The translations under genes were made by a program, and so were the position numbers. A DNA stretch of 64,000 nt from Bacillota bacterium (GTDB lineage Bacteria; Bacillota; Clostridia; Peptostreptococcales; Anaerovoracaceae). Positions 27,046 through 36,860 of the stretch are shown here, one piece after another. Numbering within the stretch: position 1 is the stretch's first letter; the number at the start of each line of letters is the position of its first letter. The stretch is taken from NCBI GenBank assembly GCA_017433375.1, contig JAFRHG010000029.1, positions 21,425 to 85,424 of the forward strand. The letters run 5' to 3'. The notes under the pieces are model-generated. The model saw nothing but the letters and a program-made list of their open reading frames with translations. It ran no database searches and was not told the origin of the DNA.

Positions 27046-28070
27046 GGCCGGCGGCCCCCGGCGACAGGGATCCGGGAAGCCCCGGCGCAGAGCCGCGAAA
27101 GGACAGGTACCGGCAGGACCTGACTCAGTACGAGGCGGCGGCCAGGAAGCGCACCCTGGTCTCCGCCCTGATCATCTTCCTCCTGATCCCCGCCACCATG
27201 CTCTTCGGCGTGGCAGTGCTGGACCAGAACCTGTACATGGTCATCAGCATGCTGGTGGTCATCTACACCCTGATCCCCTTTTTCATGGTCTACGAGCGGA
27301 GAAGGCCCAAGGCCAGGGAGATCGTGCTCATCGCCATGATGGCCGCGCTGACCACGGTGATCCACGTCTTCTTCCACGTGACGATCCCCGTCCAGGCGGG
27401 GACGGCCATGGTGATCATCTCGGGGATCGCCCTGGGACCGGAGGCGGGATTTCTGGTGGGCGCCCTGGCTCGGCTGGTCTGCAACTTCTACCTCGGGCAG
27501 GGGCCCTGGACGCCCTGGCAGATGGTCTGCTGGGGTCTGCTGGGATTCCTGGCCGGGCTTGCCTTCAACCGGGTGGATCCGGCGACCCTGAAGAAGCGGG
27601 AAAAACCGCTGATGGAGATCAGCGCCGGCAGCTTCCGCAGTCTCCTTGCGCCGCTGATCTGCCTGCTCTTCGCCGCGGCTGCGGCCTGGGTCAGCTATCT
27701 GATCTGGCCGGGAAAGGACGCAACCTTCTTCGGATGGCGGCTCTACGTCTTCGGCGCCATAGGCCTTCTGGCCGGCGTCCTCCTGCAGCGGAGGCGGCTG
27801 CCGGCGGACAGCCTGACCATGGCCGTCTTTACCTTCTTCACCACCTTCATCATCTACGGCGGGATCATGAACATCTGCGCCATGGTCAACGCCTCGGTCA
27901 TGCCCGGCGCCGACCCGGTCAGCTTCGCCGCCCTGCGCCTCCTCTATGTGGCCGGCGTTCCCTACGACGCGGTCCACGCCGCCACCGCCGCGGCCTTCAT
28001 CTTTCTCTTCGGCAGCCTTTTCGTGCAGAAGCTGGAGCGGGTCCGGATTAAATACGGGATTTACCGATGA
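27024..28070 (+). CDS. ECF transporter S component, probably for cobalamin
   Basis: 348 residues from ATG 27024, which follows GGGAGGAGG and overlaps the EcfA gene by 22 bases. About 35 charged residues precede eight or so membrane helices. The segment GPEAGFLVGALARLVCNF followed by GQGPWTPWQM is characteristic of S components related to the cobalamin-type CbrT group. S components bind the vitamin and topple in the membrane. Control by the cobalamin riboswitch and neighbouring DUF4430 proteins point to a corrinoid as substrate, although the sequence alone does not prove it. This is the last gene of the operon. Confidence 0.83.
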   Translation: MRPEHEVRPAAPGDRDPGSPGAEPRKDRYRQDLTQYEAAARKRTLVSALIIFLLIPATMLFGVAVLDQNLYMVISMLVVIYTLIPFFMVYERRRPKAREIVLIAMMAALTTVIHVFFHVTIPVQAGTAMVIISGIALGPEAGFLVGALARLVCNFYLGQGPWTPWQMVCWGLLGFLAGLAFNRVDPATLKKREKPLMEISAGSFRSLLAPLICLLFAAAAAWVSYLIWPGKDATFFGWRLYVFGAIGLLAGVLLQRRRLPADSLTMAVFTFFTTFIIYGGIMNICAMVNASVMPGADPVSFAALRLLYVAGVPYDAVHAATAAAFIFLFGSLFVQKLERVRIKYGIYR

Positions 28071-28176
28071 AGCCCGGCTCCCCGCGCGGGATTCCCGGAG
28101 GGCATTCTGACCGCAAGATTGTTGCCTTTCCACTCCAAACACGGTCTAGTTAAATAATAAACTATTGGAAATGCAG

Positions 28177-28204
28177 TTGAATAAAAGGCAATAAGGTGTA
28201 TAAT
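28177..28204 (+). promoter_or_regulatory. Promoter of the ATP synthase operon
   Basis: TTGAAT (28177-28182) and TATAAT (28199-28204), spacer 16, lie in an AT-rich stretch between the cobalamin operon and atpI. A copy of AAAGGCAA (28184-28191) falls within the spacer. No clear terminator is seen for the preceding operon; a GC-rich imperfect hairpin near 28075-28110 lacks a U-tract. Confidence 0.65.
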
Positions 28205-28235
28205 ATTTACCAAGATAGTACAGAGGGGAATGCCC

Positions 28236-28688
28236 ATGGAGGATCTGGGGAGTTTCAAAAAAGAGATACTTCTGGCGGCTCTCGGCGTAGCCGTTTTTGC
28301 CGAAATTGTCTCCCTGATCGTCTATAAGCCCAGCCTGTGGTTCGCCGCAGGACTCGCGGCGGGGACGGCGACCACCATGGGGTGTTTCCTGATTTTGGCC
28401 AGAACGGGGATGCTGACGGAGATCACCAAGAAAGGCGGAACCATCGTACTGAGCTACTTCGCAAGAATGCTTTTGTACGGGGTTGTCTTTTTTATCTGTA
28501 TCAAGATCCGTGTTCCCTGCGGATTCGGCTGCCTGGTGGGATTTGTTTCCCTCCATTTCGGGATTCTGATCCTGTACGGCATCGTGTACCGCTTTTTCCG
28601 AAAGAAGAAGAATCCTCTCAACGACTGGACCGAACCGAAGGAATGGAACGATCTCAGTATCTACGATGACGAAGAGGATGACTGGTAG
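28236..28688 (+). CDS. atpI: ATP synthase subunit I-like membrane protein
   Basis: 150 residues, four predicted membrane helices and a charged C-terminal tail, in the first position of the ATP synthase operon, as expected for the poorly conserved AtpI/UncI protein that helps assemble the c ring. ATG 28236 is preferred over ATG 28230 because GAGGGG then lies seven bases upstream. Sequence identity of AtpI proteins is always low, so the name rests mostly on position and topology. Confidence 0.78.
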   Translation: MEDLGSFKKEILLAALGVAVFAEIVSLIVYKPSLWFAAGLAAGTATTMGCFLILARTGMLTEITKKGGTIVLSYFARMLLYGVVFFICIKIRVPCGFGCLVGFVSLHFGILILYGIVYRFFRKKKNPLNDWTEPKEWNDLSIYDDEEDDW

Positions 28689-28699
28689 GAGGAAGATAT

Positions 28700-29401
28700 A
28701 TGGAAGTAGGCCCAAGAATAATATTCAGCATCGGAAGTGTCAACTTTACGGAGACCGTCATCTTCGGCTGGATCATCAGCATCATCATCCTGATCTTCGC
28801 CTTCTGCGCGACCAGAAACATGCAGCGTGTGCCCAAGGGGGCCCAGCTTCTGGGCGAGCTCCTTGTGGGTTTCATGTATAAAATGGTCAAGGATACCATG
28901 GGAGAGATCGGCGAAAAGTTCACGCCTTACATGGGCACGCTGATCGTCTTCCTGGGCTTCGGCAGCATGCTGGGGCTTCTGGAGCTGCGGCCCATTACGG
29001 CGGACCTGAACTGCACCGGACCGCTGGCCCTGATCTCCTTTATCATGATCCATTACAATTCTATCCGGGCGAGAGGCTTTATCGGCTACAACAAGCACAT
29101 GGCCTCCCCCTATCTGTGGATGTGGCCCCTCAATCTCATGAGTGAGTGCATGTTCCCCATCACGCTGGCCTGCCGTATCTTCGGCAACATCTTCGCGGGC
29201 GTTATCGTCATGACCCTGGTCTACAGCGGACTGGAGACCGCCTCCCACGCGCTGGGTTCGCCTATCCCGTTCTTCCAGATCGGGTTCCCGCTGCCGCTGA
29301 ACTTCTGGTTCGACATGTTCGAGCCGATTCTGCAGGCATACATTTTCACTATGTTAACAATGGTGTTCATCGCCACCGGCAGAACCGTTGACGAGGACTA
29401 A
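28700..29401 (+). CDS. atpB: ATP synthase Fo subunit a
   Basis: 233 residues, five to six membrane helices. The essential half-channel arginine lies in LACRIFGNIFAG (R159), and the C-terminal helix carries FEPILQAYIFTMLTMVF, the usual a-subunit end. With the c ring it forms the ion path through the membrane. AGGAGG lies just upstream of the start, 11 bases after atpI. Confidence 0.95.
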   Translation: MEVGPRIIFSIGSVNFTETVIFGWIISIIILIFAFCATRNMQRVPKGAQLLGELLVGFMYKMVKDTMGEIGEKFTPYMGTLIVFLGFGSMLGLLELRPITADLNCTGPLALISFIMIHYNSIRARGFIGYNKHMASPYLWMWPLNLMSECMFPITLACRIFGNIFAGVIVMTLVYSGLETASHALGSPIPFFQIGFPLPLNFWFDMFEPILQAYIFTMLTMVFIATGRTVDED

Positions 29402-29408
29402 CCGTTAA

Positions 29409-29690
<282 letters not shown>

Positions 29691-29738
29691 GCTGAGGAAA
29701 GTGTGCGCAGATGAAGAATAAAGGAAGGAGGAAATACG

Positions 29739-30254
29739 ATGGTTGAGTTGCATCAGGGTTTGATTGAACTGAACTGGACATCACTGATGGTCGTCCTGAA
29801 CCTTCTCATCCTGTATATCATCCTGAAAAAATATTTCTGGGAAAAGATCAGAAAATTCATGACGGACCGGGAAAATGCGGTGCAGGACGCTTTTGACAGC
29901 GCCGAGGCCATGAACCGGCGTGCCGACGAGAAGATGCGCAACTACAGCGCGCGGATCGCGGGCGTCGAGGAGGAAGGCCGGGAGATCATCCGCCAGGCGA
30001 AACAGCAGGCGGACGCCCAGGCGCAGGAAATTCTGGCGGACGCACGGCAGCAGGCCAGCGAGATGATGGTCAAGGCCGAGAAGAACATCGAGCTGGAAAA
30101 GGCAAAGGCAATGGAAGAGATGCGGCAGGAAATCGGGTCTCTGGCTTTGCTTGCGGCTGAGAAAATCGTCGGCAGAGAGATTGAGAACGTCGGACAGGAA
30201 GCCATTGTTGACGACGTCATCAATCAGGCAAGGAGCACGGGATGGCAGAATTAA
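29739..30254 (+). CDS. atpF: ATP synthase Fo subunit b
   Basis: 171 residues: one N-terminal membrane helix (about 12-32), then a long charged helix rich in Ala, Glu and Gln forming the peripheral stalk that holds the alpha3beta3 head still against the rotor. The start follows AAGGAGG. It overlaps atpH by 13 bases. Confidence 0.94.
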   Translation: MVELHQGLIELNWTSLMVVLNLLILYIILKKYFWEKIRKFMTDRENAVQDAFDSAEAMNRRADEKMRNYSARIAGVEEEGREIIRQAKQQADAQAQEILADARQQASEMMVKAEKNIELEKAKAMEEMRQEIGSLALLAAEKIVGREIENVGQEAIVDDVINQARSTGWQN

Positions 30255-30781
30255 CAGTAGATATGACCTACGGGACTGCGCTGTTTGAAGCCGCCTCGGA
30301 GCAGGGGAAGACGGAGCAGATCAGGGAAGAGGCCGGACAGATCATCGAGATCTTCGAGCACGAGCCGGAACTTCGCGCCTTCGTCAATTACCCGGCCATC
30401 TCCGCGGACGAAAAGAAGAAGGTCCTGCAGGATATTTTTGAAGGACAGATCTGCAGCGAGCTGCTGAACTTCCTGTATGTGCTCATCGACAAGAGGCGCA
30501 TCGGGCAGTTCGAGCGGATCATCCGGGTTTACCGGGATCTGGCCGATCATGAAGAGGGCGTTGCCTACGGCATGGTCTATTCTGCTGTGCCCCTGGACAA
30601 GGGACGGCTTGCGGAGATCGAGGAACAGACCTCCAAGCTCATGCAGCAGAAGGTCAGACTGACCAATGAAACGGATCCGGGTCTTCTGGCGGGGTTCAAA
30701 GTCCTCGTGGAAGGCAAGGTGATCGATGCTTCCTACAGAAAGAGATTTGACGAGATGGCAAGTCAATTGAATATATCCTAG
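30242..30781 (+). CDS. atpH: ATP synthase F1 subunit delta
   Basis: 179 residues, the normal length for delta. An N-terminal helical bundle (YGTALFEAASEQGK) and the C-terminal segment DPGLLAGFKVLVEGKVIDASYRKRF match the family. It links the b dimer to the top of F1. Start within the end of atpF, so translation is coupled. Confidence 0.94.
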   Translation: MAELTVDMTYGTALFEAASEQGKTEQIREEAGQIIEIFEHEPELRAFVNYPAISADEKKKVLQDIFEGQICSELLNFLYVLIDKRRIGQFERIIRVYRDLADHEEGVAYGMVYSAVPLDKGRLAEIEEQTSKLMQQKVRLTNETDPGLLAGFKVLVEGKVIDASYRKRFDEMASQLNIS

Positions 30782-32368
<1,587 letters not shown>

Positions 32369-32446
32369 CGTCCGCAAAGCCGGGGTTGCCTTTGCACGGG
32401 CGAAGGCCGCCCACCGGAGAGAATCTGAGAAAAAGGAGGTGAGCGC

Positions 32447-33316
32447 GTGGCAAGCGAAAGCATACAGGATATCAAGCGGCGTATCCGAAGCGTAACCAGC
32501 ACGGAGCATATTACCAACGCCATGAAGCTGGTTTCCGCCGGCAAGCTGCGGAAAGCGAAAGCCATATACGAAAAGACCAACGCGAACTCACACTATCTGA
32601 CCAATACCATCCGGGAGATGTTCAACACCAACACCGGAGATATTCCCCAGGAGTACCTGGCCGGCAACAGGGAGATCAAGACAACCTGTTACATCATCTG
32701 CACCAGCAGCCGGGGCCTCTGCGGGGGATTCAACAACAACATCCTGAAGAATGCCCAGGCGGACATCGACGACGATCCGGAGAAGCCGGTGATCGTGGCC
32801 ATCGGAAGCAAAGGCAAGGAATACTTTGAGAAACGCGGTTTTGAGGTCCACAGTTCCTACCTTTCCCCGCCGGAGAGCATTTCCTTCCTGGAGAGCAAGG
32901 CGCTGAGCGAGCCCATCATCGAGATGTACCGCAACGAGGAAATCGACGAGGTCGTCCTGATCTACACGGCGTTCATCAGCAGCATGGAGCAGGAAGTCAG
33001 GAACGTGACGCTGCTGCCTTTTGAAATCGAGGCAGACCCGGAGTTTGAACGCTCCTACAACCAGATGGAGTACGAACCGTCGGTAGAAGAGGTGTTCAAC
33101 TATCTGGTTCCCAAGTATGTGGAGACCATGATCTATTCGGCCGTCGTGGAGTCAGCCACCTGCGAGCACGCGGCCAGACGAATGGCAATGGAAAACGCAA
33201 CGGACAATGCGAGAGAAATGCTGGAAGGACTGAACCTGACCTACAACCGGGCCAGACAGTCGGCGATCACCGATGAGATCATCGAAATCGTCGCCGGTTC
33301 CGAGGCGCAGAATTAG
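32447..33316 (+). CDS. atpG: ATP synthase F1 subunit gamma
   Basis: 289 residues, the central rotor shaft. It starts at GTG 32447 behind AAGGAGGTGA. N-terminal QDIKRRIRSVTSTEHITNAMKLVSAGKL and C-terminal MENATDNAREMLEGLNLTYNRARQSAITDEIIEIVAGSEA are the family's coiled coil. The 78 bases before it contain no gene. Confidence 0.96.
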   Translation: MASESIQDIKRRIRSVTSTEHITNAMKLVSAGKLRKAKAIYEKTNANSHYLTNTIREMFNTNTGDIPQEYLAGNREIKTTCYIICTSSRGLCGGFNNNILKNAQADIDDDPEKPVIVAIGSKGKEYFEKRGFEVHSSYLSPPESISFLESKALSEPIIEMYRNEEIDEVVLIYTAFISSMEQEVRNVTLLPFEIEADPEFERSYNQMEYEPSVEEVFNYLVPKYVETMIYSAVVESATCEHAARRMAMENATDNAREMLEGLNLTYNRARQSAITDEIIEIVAGSEAQN

Positions 33317-33330
33317 CACGAGGAGGATAA

Positions 33331-34731
<1,401 letters not shown>

Positions 34732-34744
34732 GATAGGTTGAATT

Positions 34745-35182
34745 ATGGCAGTAAACAGCGTAAAACTGGAAATCATTACCCCGTCCAAGCTCTTTTACCG
34801 GGGCGAGGTCGACCTGGTGATCGTCACCACGCTGGATGGAGATGAAGGCTTCATGGCCGGCCACTGCTGGGGCTGCAAGCTGCTGGATATCGGAGAACTC
34901 TGGATCCAGGAGAAGGGCGCCGGCAAGGATGACTGGCGGGTCGCCGCCCTGTCCGGCGGTTTCATCGAAATCAAGGACAGCATCATCATCTACACCGACG
35001 CGGTGGAATGGTCCGAGGACATCGACATGGAACGCGTCCTCAGCCAGAAAGCCATGGCGGAAGACTGGCTTACGGAGCACGAGGAGACCGGCGATCCCAA
35101 CGACGTCATGAAGGCGAAGATCATCATCGCCAAGTCCCTGACGCGAAGCAACGTAGCCAGCGGCGGCGTGCGGCATCACTGA
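34745..35182 (+). CDS. atpC: ATP synthase F1 subunit epsilon
   Basis: 145 residues. The N-terminal beta sandwich (LEIITPSKLFYRGEVDLVIVTTLDGDEGFMAGH) is recognisable. The C-terminal helices are divergent and end in a His-rich tail. It is the last gene of the operon. Epsilon couples the rotor to the c ring and can inhibit hydrolysis. No strong terminator follows immediately. Confidence 0.92.
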   Translation: MAVNSVKLEIITPSKLFYRGEVDLVIVTTLDGDEGFMAGHCWGCKLLDIGELWIQEKGAGKDDWRVAALSGGFIEIKDSIIIYTDAVEWSEDIDMERVLSQKAMAEDWLTEHEETGDPNDVMKAKIIIAKSLTRSNVASGGVRHH

Positions 35183-35647
35183 TTGCCGAGGCGTATTGCC
35201 TTGGCGCGGCCCGGCACATTGCCCCGGCGCGGTCCGGCTTCACGGAGGACAATAGAACACAGAACAGCAAAGAGGCTGTCGATCAGCATGGAATCATGGA
35301 TGCTGGGCGGCAGCTTCTTTTCATTGCGGCGGCGGTACGGCTCGCTCACTGTCCCATTCGCCGCCGCAGTGCATGAGATGATTCGGTCAGCGCCGTCTGG
35401 TGAATGAAAGCGTCCTCATGTATCGATTCATTCACCAGATGGCTGGTTTTACCCTCTGAAAAGGCCCGTTCAGGCCGATCTCGTGAATAAAATGCAACCA
35501 TCGCTGAATCCATACACCGATTTTGAAGAAACTGGTGTATGGATTTTGATTCGTGGTCATTTCATTCACAAAATGGAAATAAATGGAACTTTTTGGCGCC
35601 AAATCGGGCGGTCTGGTGAATAAATGGAATGGTCAGACGATGTTTTT
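35183..35647. other. Gene-free stretch with dispersed repeats
   Basis: No convincing coding sequence is seen in these 465 bases between atpC and the minus-strand signal peptidase gene. The first 180 bases are GC-rich; after 35390 composition turns AT-rich and repetitive (see the repeat entry). A perfect 12-bp inverted repeat, AATCCATACACC at 35507-35518 with its complement at 35534-35545, followed by TTTG, could serve as a weak terminator for the atp operon. Confidence 0.55.
35396..35627. repeat. Five copies of a GTGAATNAA repeat
   Basis: Copies resembling TCTGGTGAATAAATG lie at 35396-35408 (+), 35427-35439 (-), 35479-35494 (+), 35558-35575 (-) and 35612-35627 (+). The first two form a perfect 13-bp inverted repeat with an 18-base loop. 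Alternating orientation resembles a decayed array of operator sites or a small palindromic element. No gene inside. Confidence 0.55.
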
Positions 35648-36160
35648 TCACGAGTCCCTTGTCGGGAGGCGTCGGGCCAGGTCGCACATCAGGGCGCCGG
35701 CGAAGATAAGGGCGATCATGCCGATTTTTCCGAGGAGAGTTCCCAGGGGAGCCAGCAGACGGCCCAATCCGGGAACGTGGCGGGTGACTACGCCGATGAT
35801 GTTGGAGTAGGGGACGGGGGAAACATCGACCAAGTCGTTGGCATCACCCCGTGTGGTAACCTCGCGGGCGGAAGTGTCGTTTTTCACGATGCGGTGGGTT
35901 ACGGGGATATCGCCGCTGCCGCTGTAGAAGACGATGATGTCGCCGGGAACCAGAGAGGCCGGATCCGCCTCCTTTGCGTAGACGACGGAGCCCACGGGGA
36001 TGGTCGGTTCCATGCTTCCGGTCAGCACCGTGTAGCCGGAGTAACCCATGAACTTCGGCACGGCGAGGACCAGGCAGAGCGCAACGGCCAGAACCATGAT
36101 CATGATGCCCAGGATATTCAGGATGTGTGCCGCCGGGGAGGCGGCCTGCTTCTTAACCAT
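35648..36160 (-). CDS. ER-type signal peptidase I (SipW-like)
   Basis: 170 residues. N-terminal membrane helix, the catalytic Ser in TVLTGSMEPTIPVG (S49), His in place of Lys as general base in PVTHRIV (H89), an Asp in TTRGDAND, and a C-terminal helix with a basic tail. Ser-His signal peptidases of this type process special substrates such as biofilm fibre proteins or pilins. ATG 36160 is chosen because GGAGGA lies upstream and the predicted transcription start near 36170 excludes ATG 36172. No dedicated substrate gene is adjacent; the VaFE-like protein at 50 kb is one candidate. Confidence 0.88.
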   Translation of the reverse strand: MVKKQAASPAAHILNILGIMIMVLAVALCLVLAVPKFMGYSGYTVLTGSMEPTIPVGSVVYAKEADPASLVPGDIIVFYSGSGDIPVTHRIVKNDTSAREVTTRGDANDLVDVSPVPYSNIIGVVTRHVPGLGRLLAPLGTLLGKIGMIALIFAGALMCDLARRLPTRDS

Positions 36161-36176
36161 AGTTTCCTCCATGCCG

Positions 36177-36205
36177 ATTATACTCCCCGGGCTGGATCAG
36201 TTCAA
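36177..36205 (-). promoter_or_regulatory. Promoter of the signal peptidase gene
   Basis: Read on the minus strand: TTGAAC (36205-36200), 17-base spacer, TATAAT (36182-36177). Transcription would begin about 10 bases before the chosen start codon, giving a very short leader. Confidence 0.65.
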
Positions 36206-36364
36206 CCGGCGGGAAGGGGGGACTGCCGCCAGATCCATCTTGATGTGGCGGCACAGGGAAACGATAATGCGGCGTCCCGGGAAAAATGATGAGGCGCCGA
36301 CCCGTGGGAGCGTTATTGGGGGCAGCCGGAAGAAAAGATAGTGTACGCGGCGGGGAGAGTGGGA

Positions 36365-36370
36365 TATAAT
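36365..36370 (+). promoter_or_regulatory. -10 element upstream of desulfoferrodoxin gene
   Basis: TATAAT in an AT-rich context (GGATATAATAGTATATAACC); no good -35 box is visible. A strong ribosome-binding site (AAAGGGGAG) and an ATG at 36399 follow in a different frame from the desulfoferrodoxin, so a short upstream reading frame may be translated first. Confidence 0.45.
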
Positions 36371-36439
36371 AGTATATAACCGAAAGGGGAGAGCAAAAAT
36401 GACGCGCGGAAAGAGCGCGAAGAAGAAACGGAGGACATC

Positions 36440-36814
36440 ATGGAACAGAAATTCTACATCTGCAAGCACTGTGGAAACATTATCGCGAAGCTCAAGGATT
36501 CCGGCGTGCCGGTCGTCTGCTGCGGAGAGCCCATGGCGGAGCTCATTCCGGGAACCACGGACGCGGCGGTGGAAAAGCACGTGCCGGAGTATTCCGTTGA
36601 TGGAAATGTGGTCACCGTCAAGGTGGGATCCGTGGAGCATCCCATGACGGAGGAGCATTACATCGAGTGGATCCTGCTGCACACGAAGCAGGGCAATCAG
36701 AGAAAGGTGCTGACGCCTCAGGATAAGCCCCAGGCATGCTTCGCCCTTTGCGACGGAGACGAGGTAGAGGCGGTCTACGCCTACTGCAACCTTCACAGTC
36801 TCTGGATGAAATAG
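36440..36814 (+). CDS. dfx: Desulfoferrodoxin, superoxide reductase
   Basis: 124 residues. The N-terminal desulforedoxin site is C8, C11, C27, C28. The catalytic Fe(His)4Cys site is formed by H47 (EKHVPEY), H67 and H73 (EHPMTEEHY), C116 and H119 (CNLHSLW). It reduces superoxide to hydrogen peroxide without making oxygen, as anaerobes prefer. The position of Glu in EKHVP next to the site matches the catalytic Glu of two-iron superoxide reductases. ACGGAGG precedes the start. The P-type ATPase-like gene follows after 46 bases without a terminator. Confidence 0.95.
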   Translation: MEQKFYICKHCGNIIAKLKDSGVPVVCCGEPMAELIPGTTDAAVEKHVPEYSVDGNVVTVKVGSVEHPMTEEHYIEWILLHTKQGNQRKVLTPQDKPQACFALCDGDEVEAVYAYCNLHSLWMK

Positions 36815-36860
36815 GAGCGAACCCGGCAGGCGAACCGCGAACCGCAGCCGGAAGAACGAA

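Noticed and set aside
28075-28110. GC-rich inverted repeat after ecfS as terminator of the cobalamin operon
   Set aside because: The pairing is imperfect and there is no U-tract; readthrough toward atpI cannot be excluded.
36399-36647. 82-codon frame overlapping desulfoferrodoxin with a good ribosome-binding site
   Set aside because: Apart from its first basic codons it is a frame-shifted shadow of desulfoferrodoxin. It may be a short translated leader but is not a supported protein gene.
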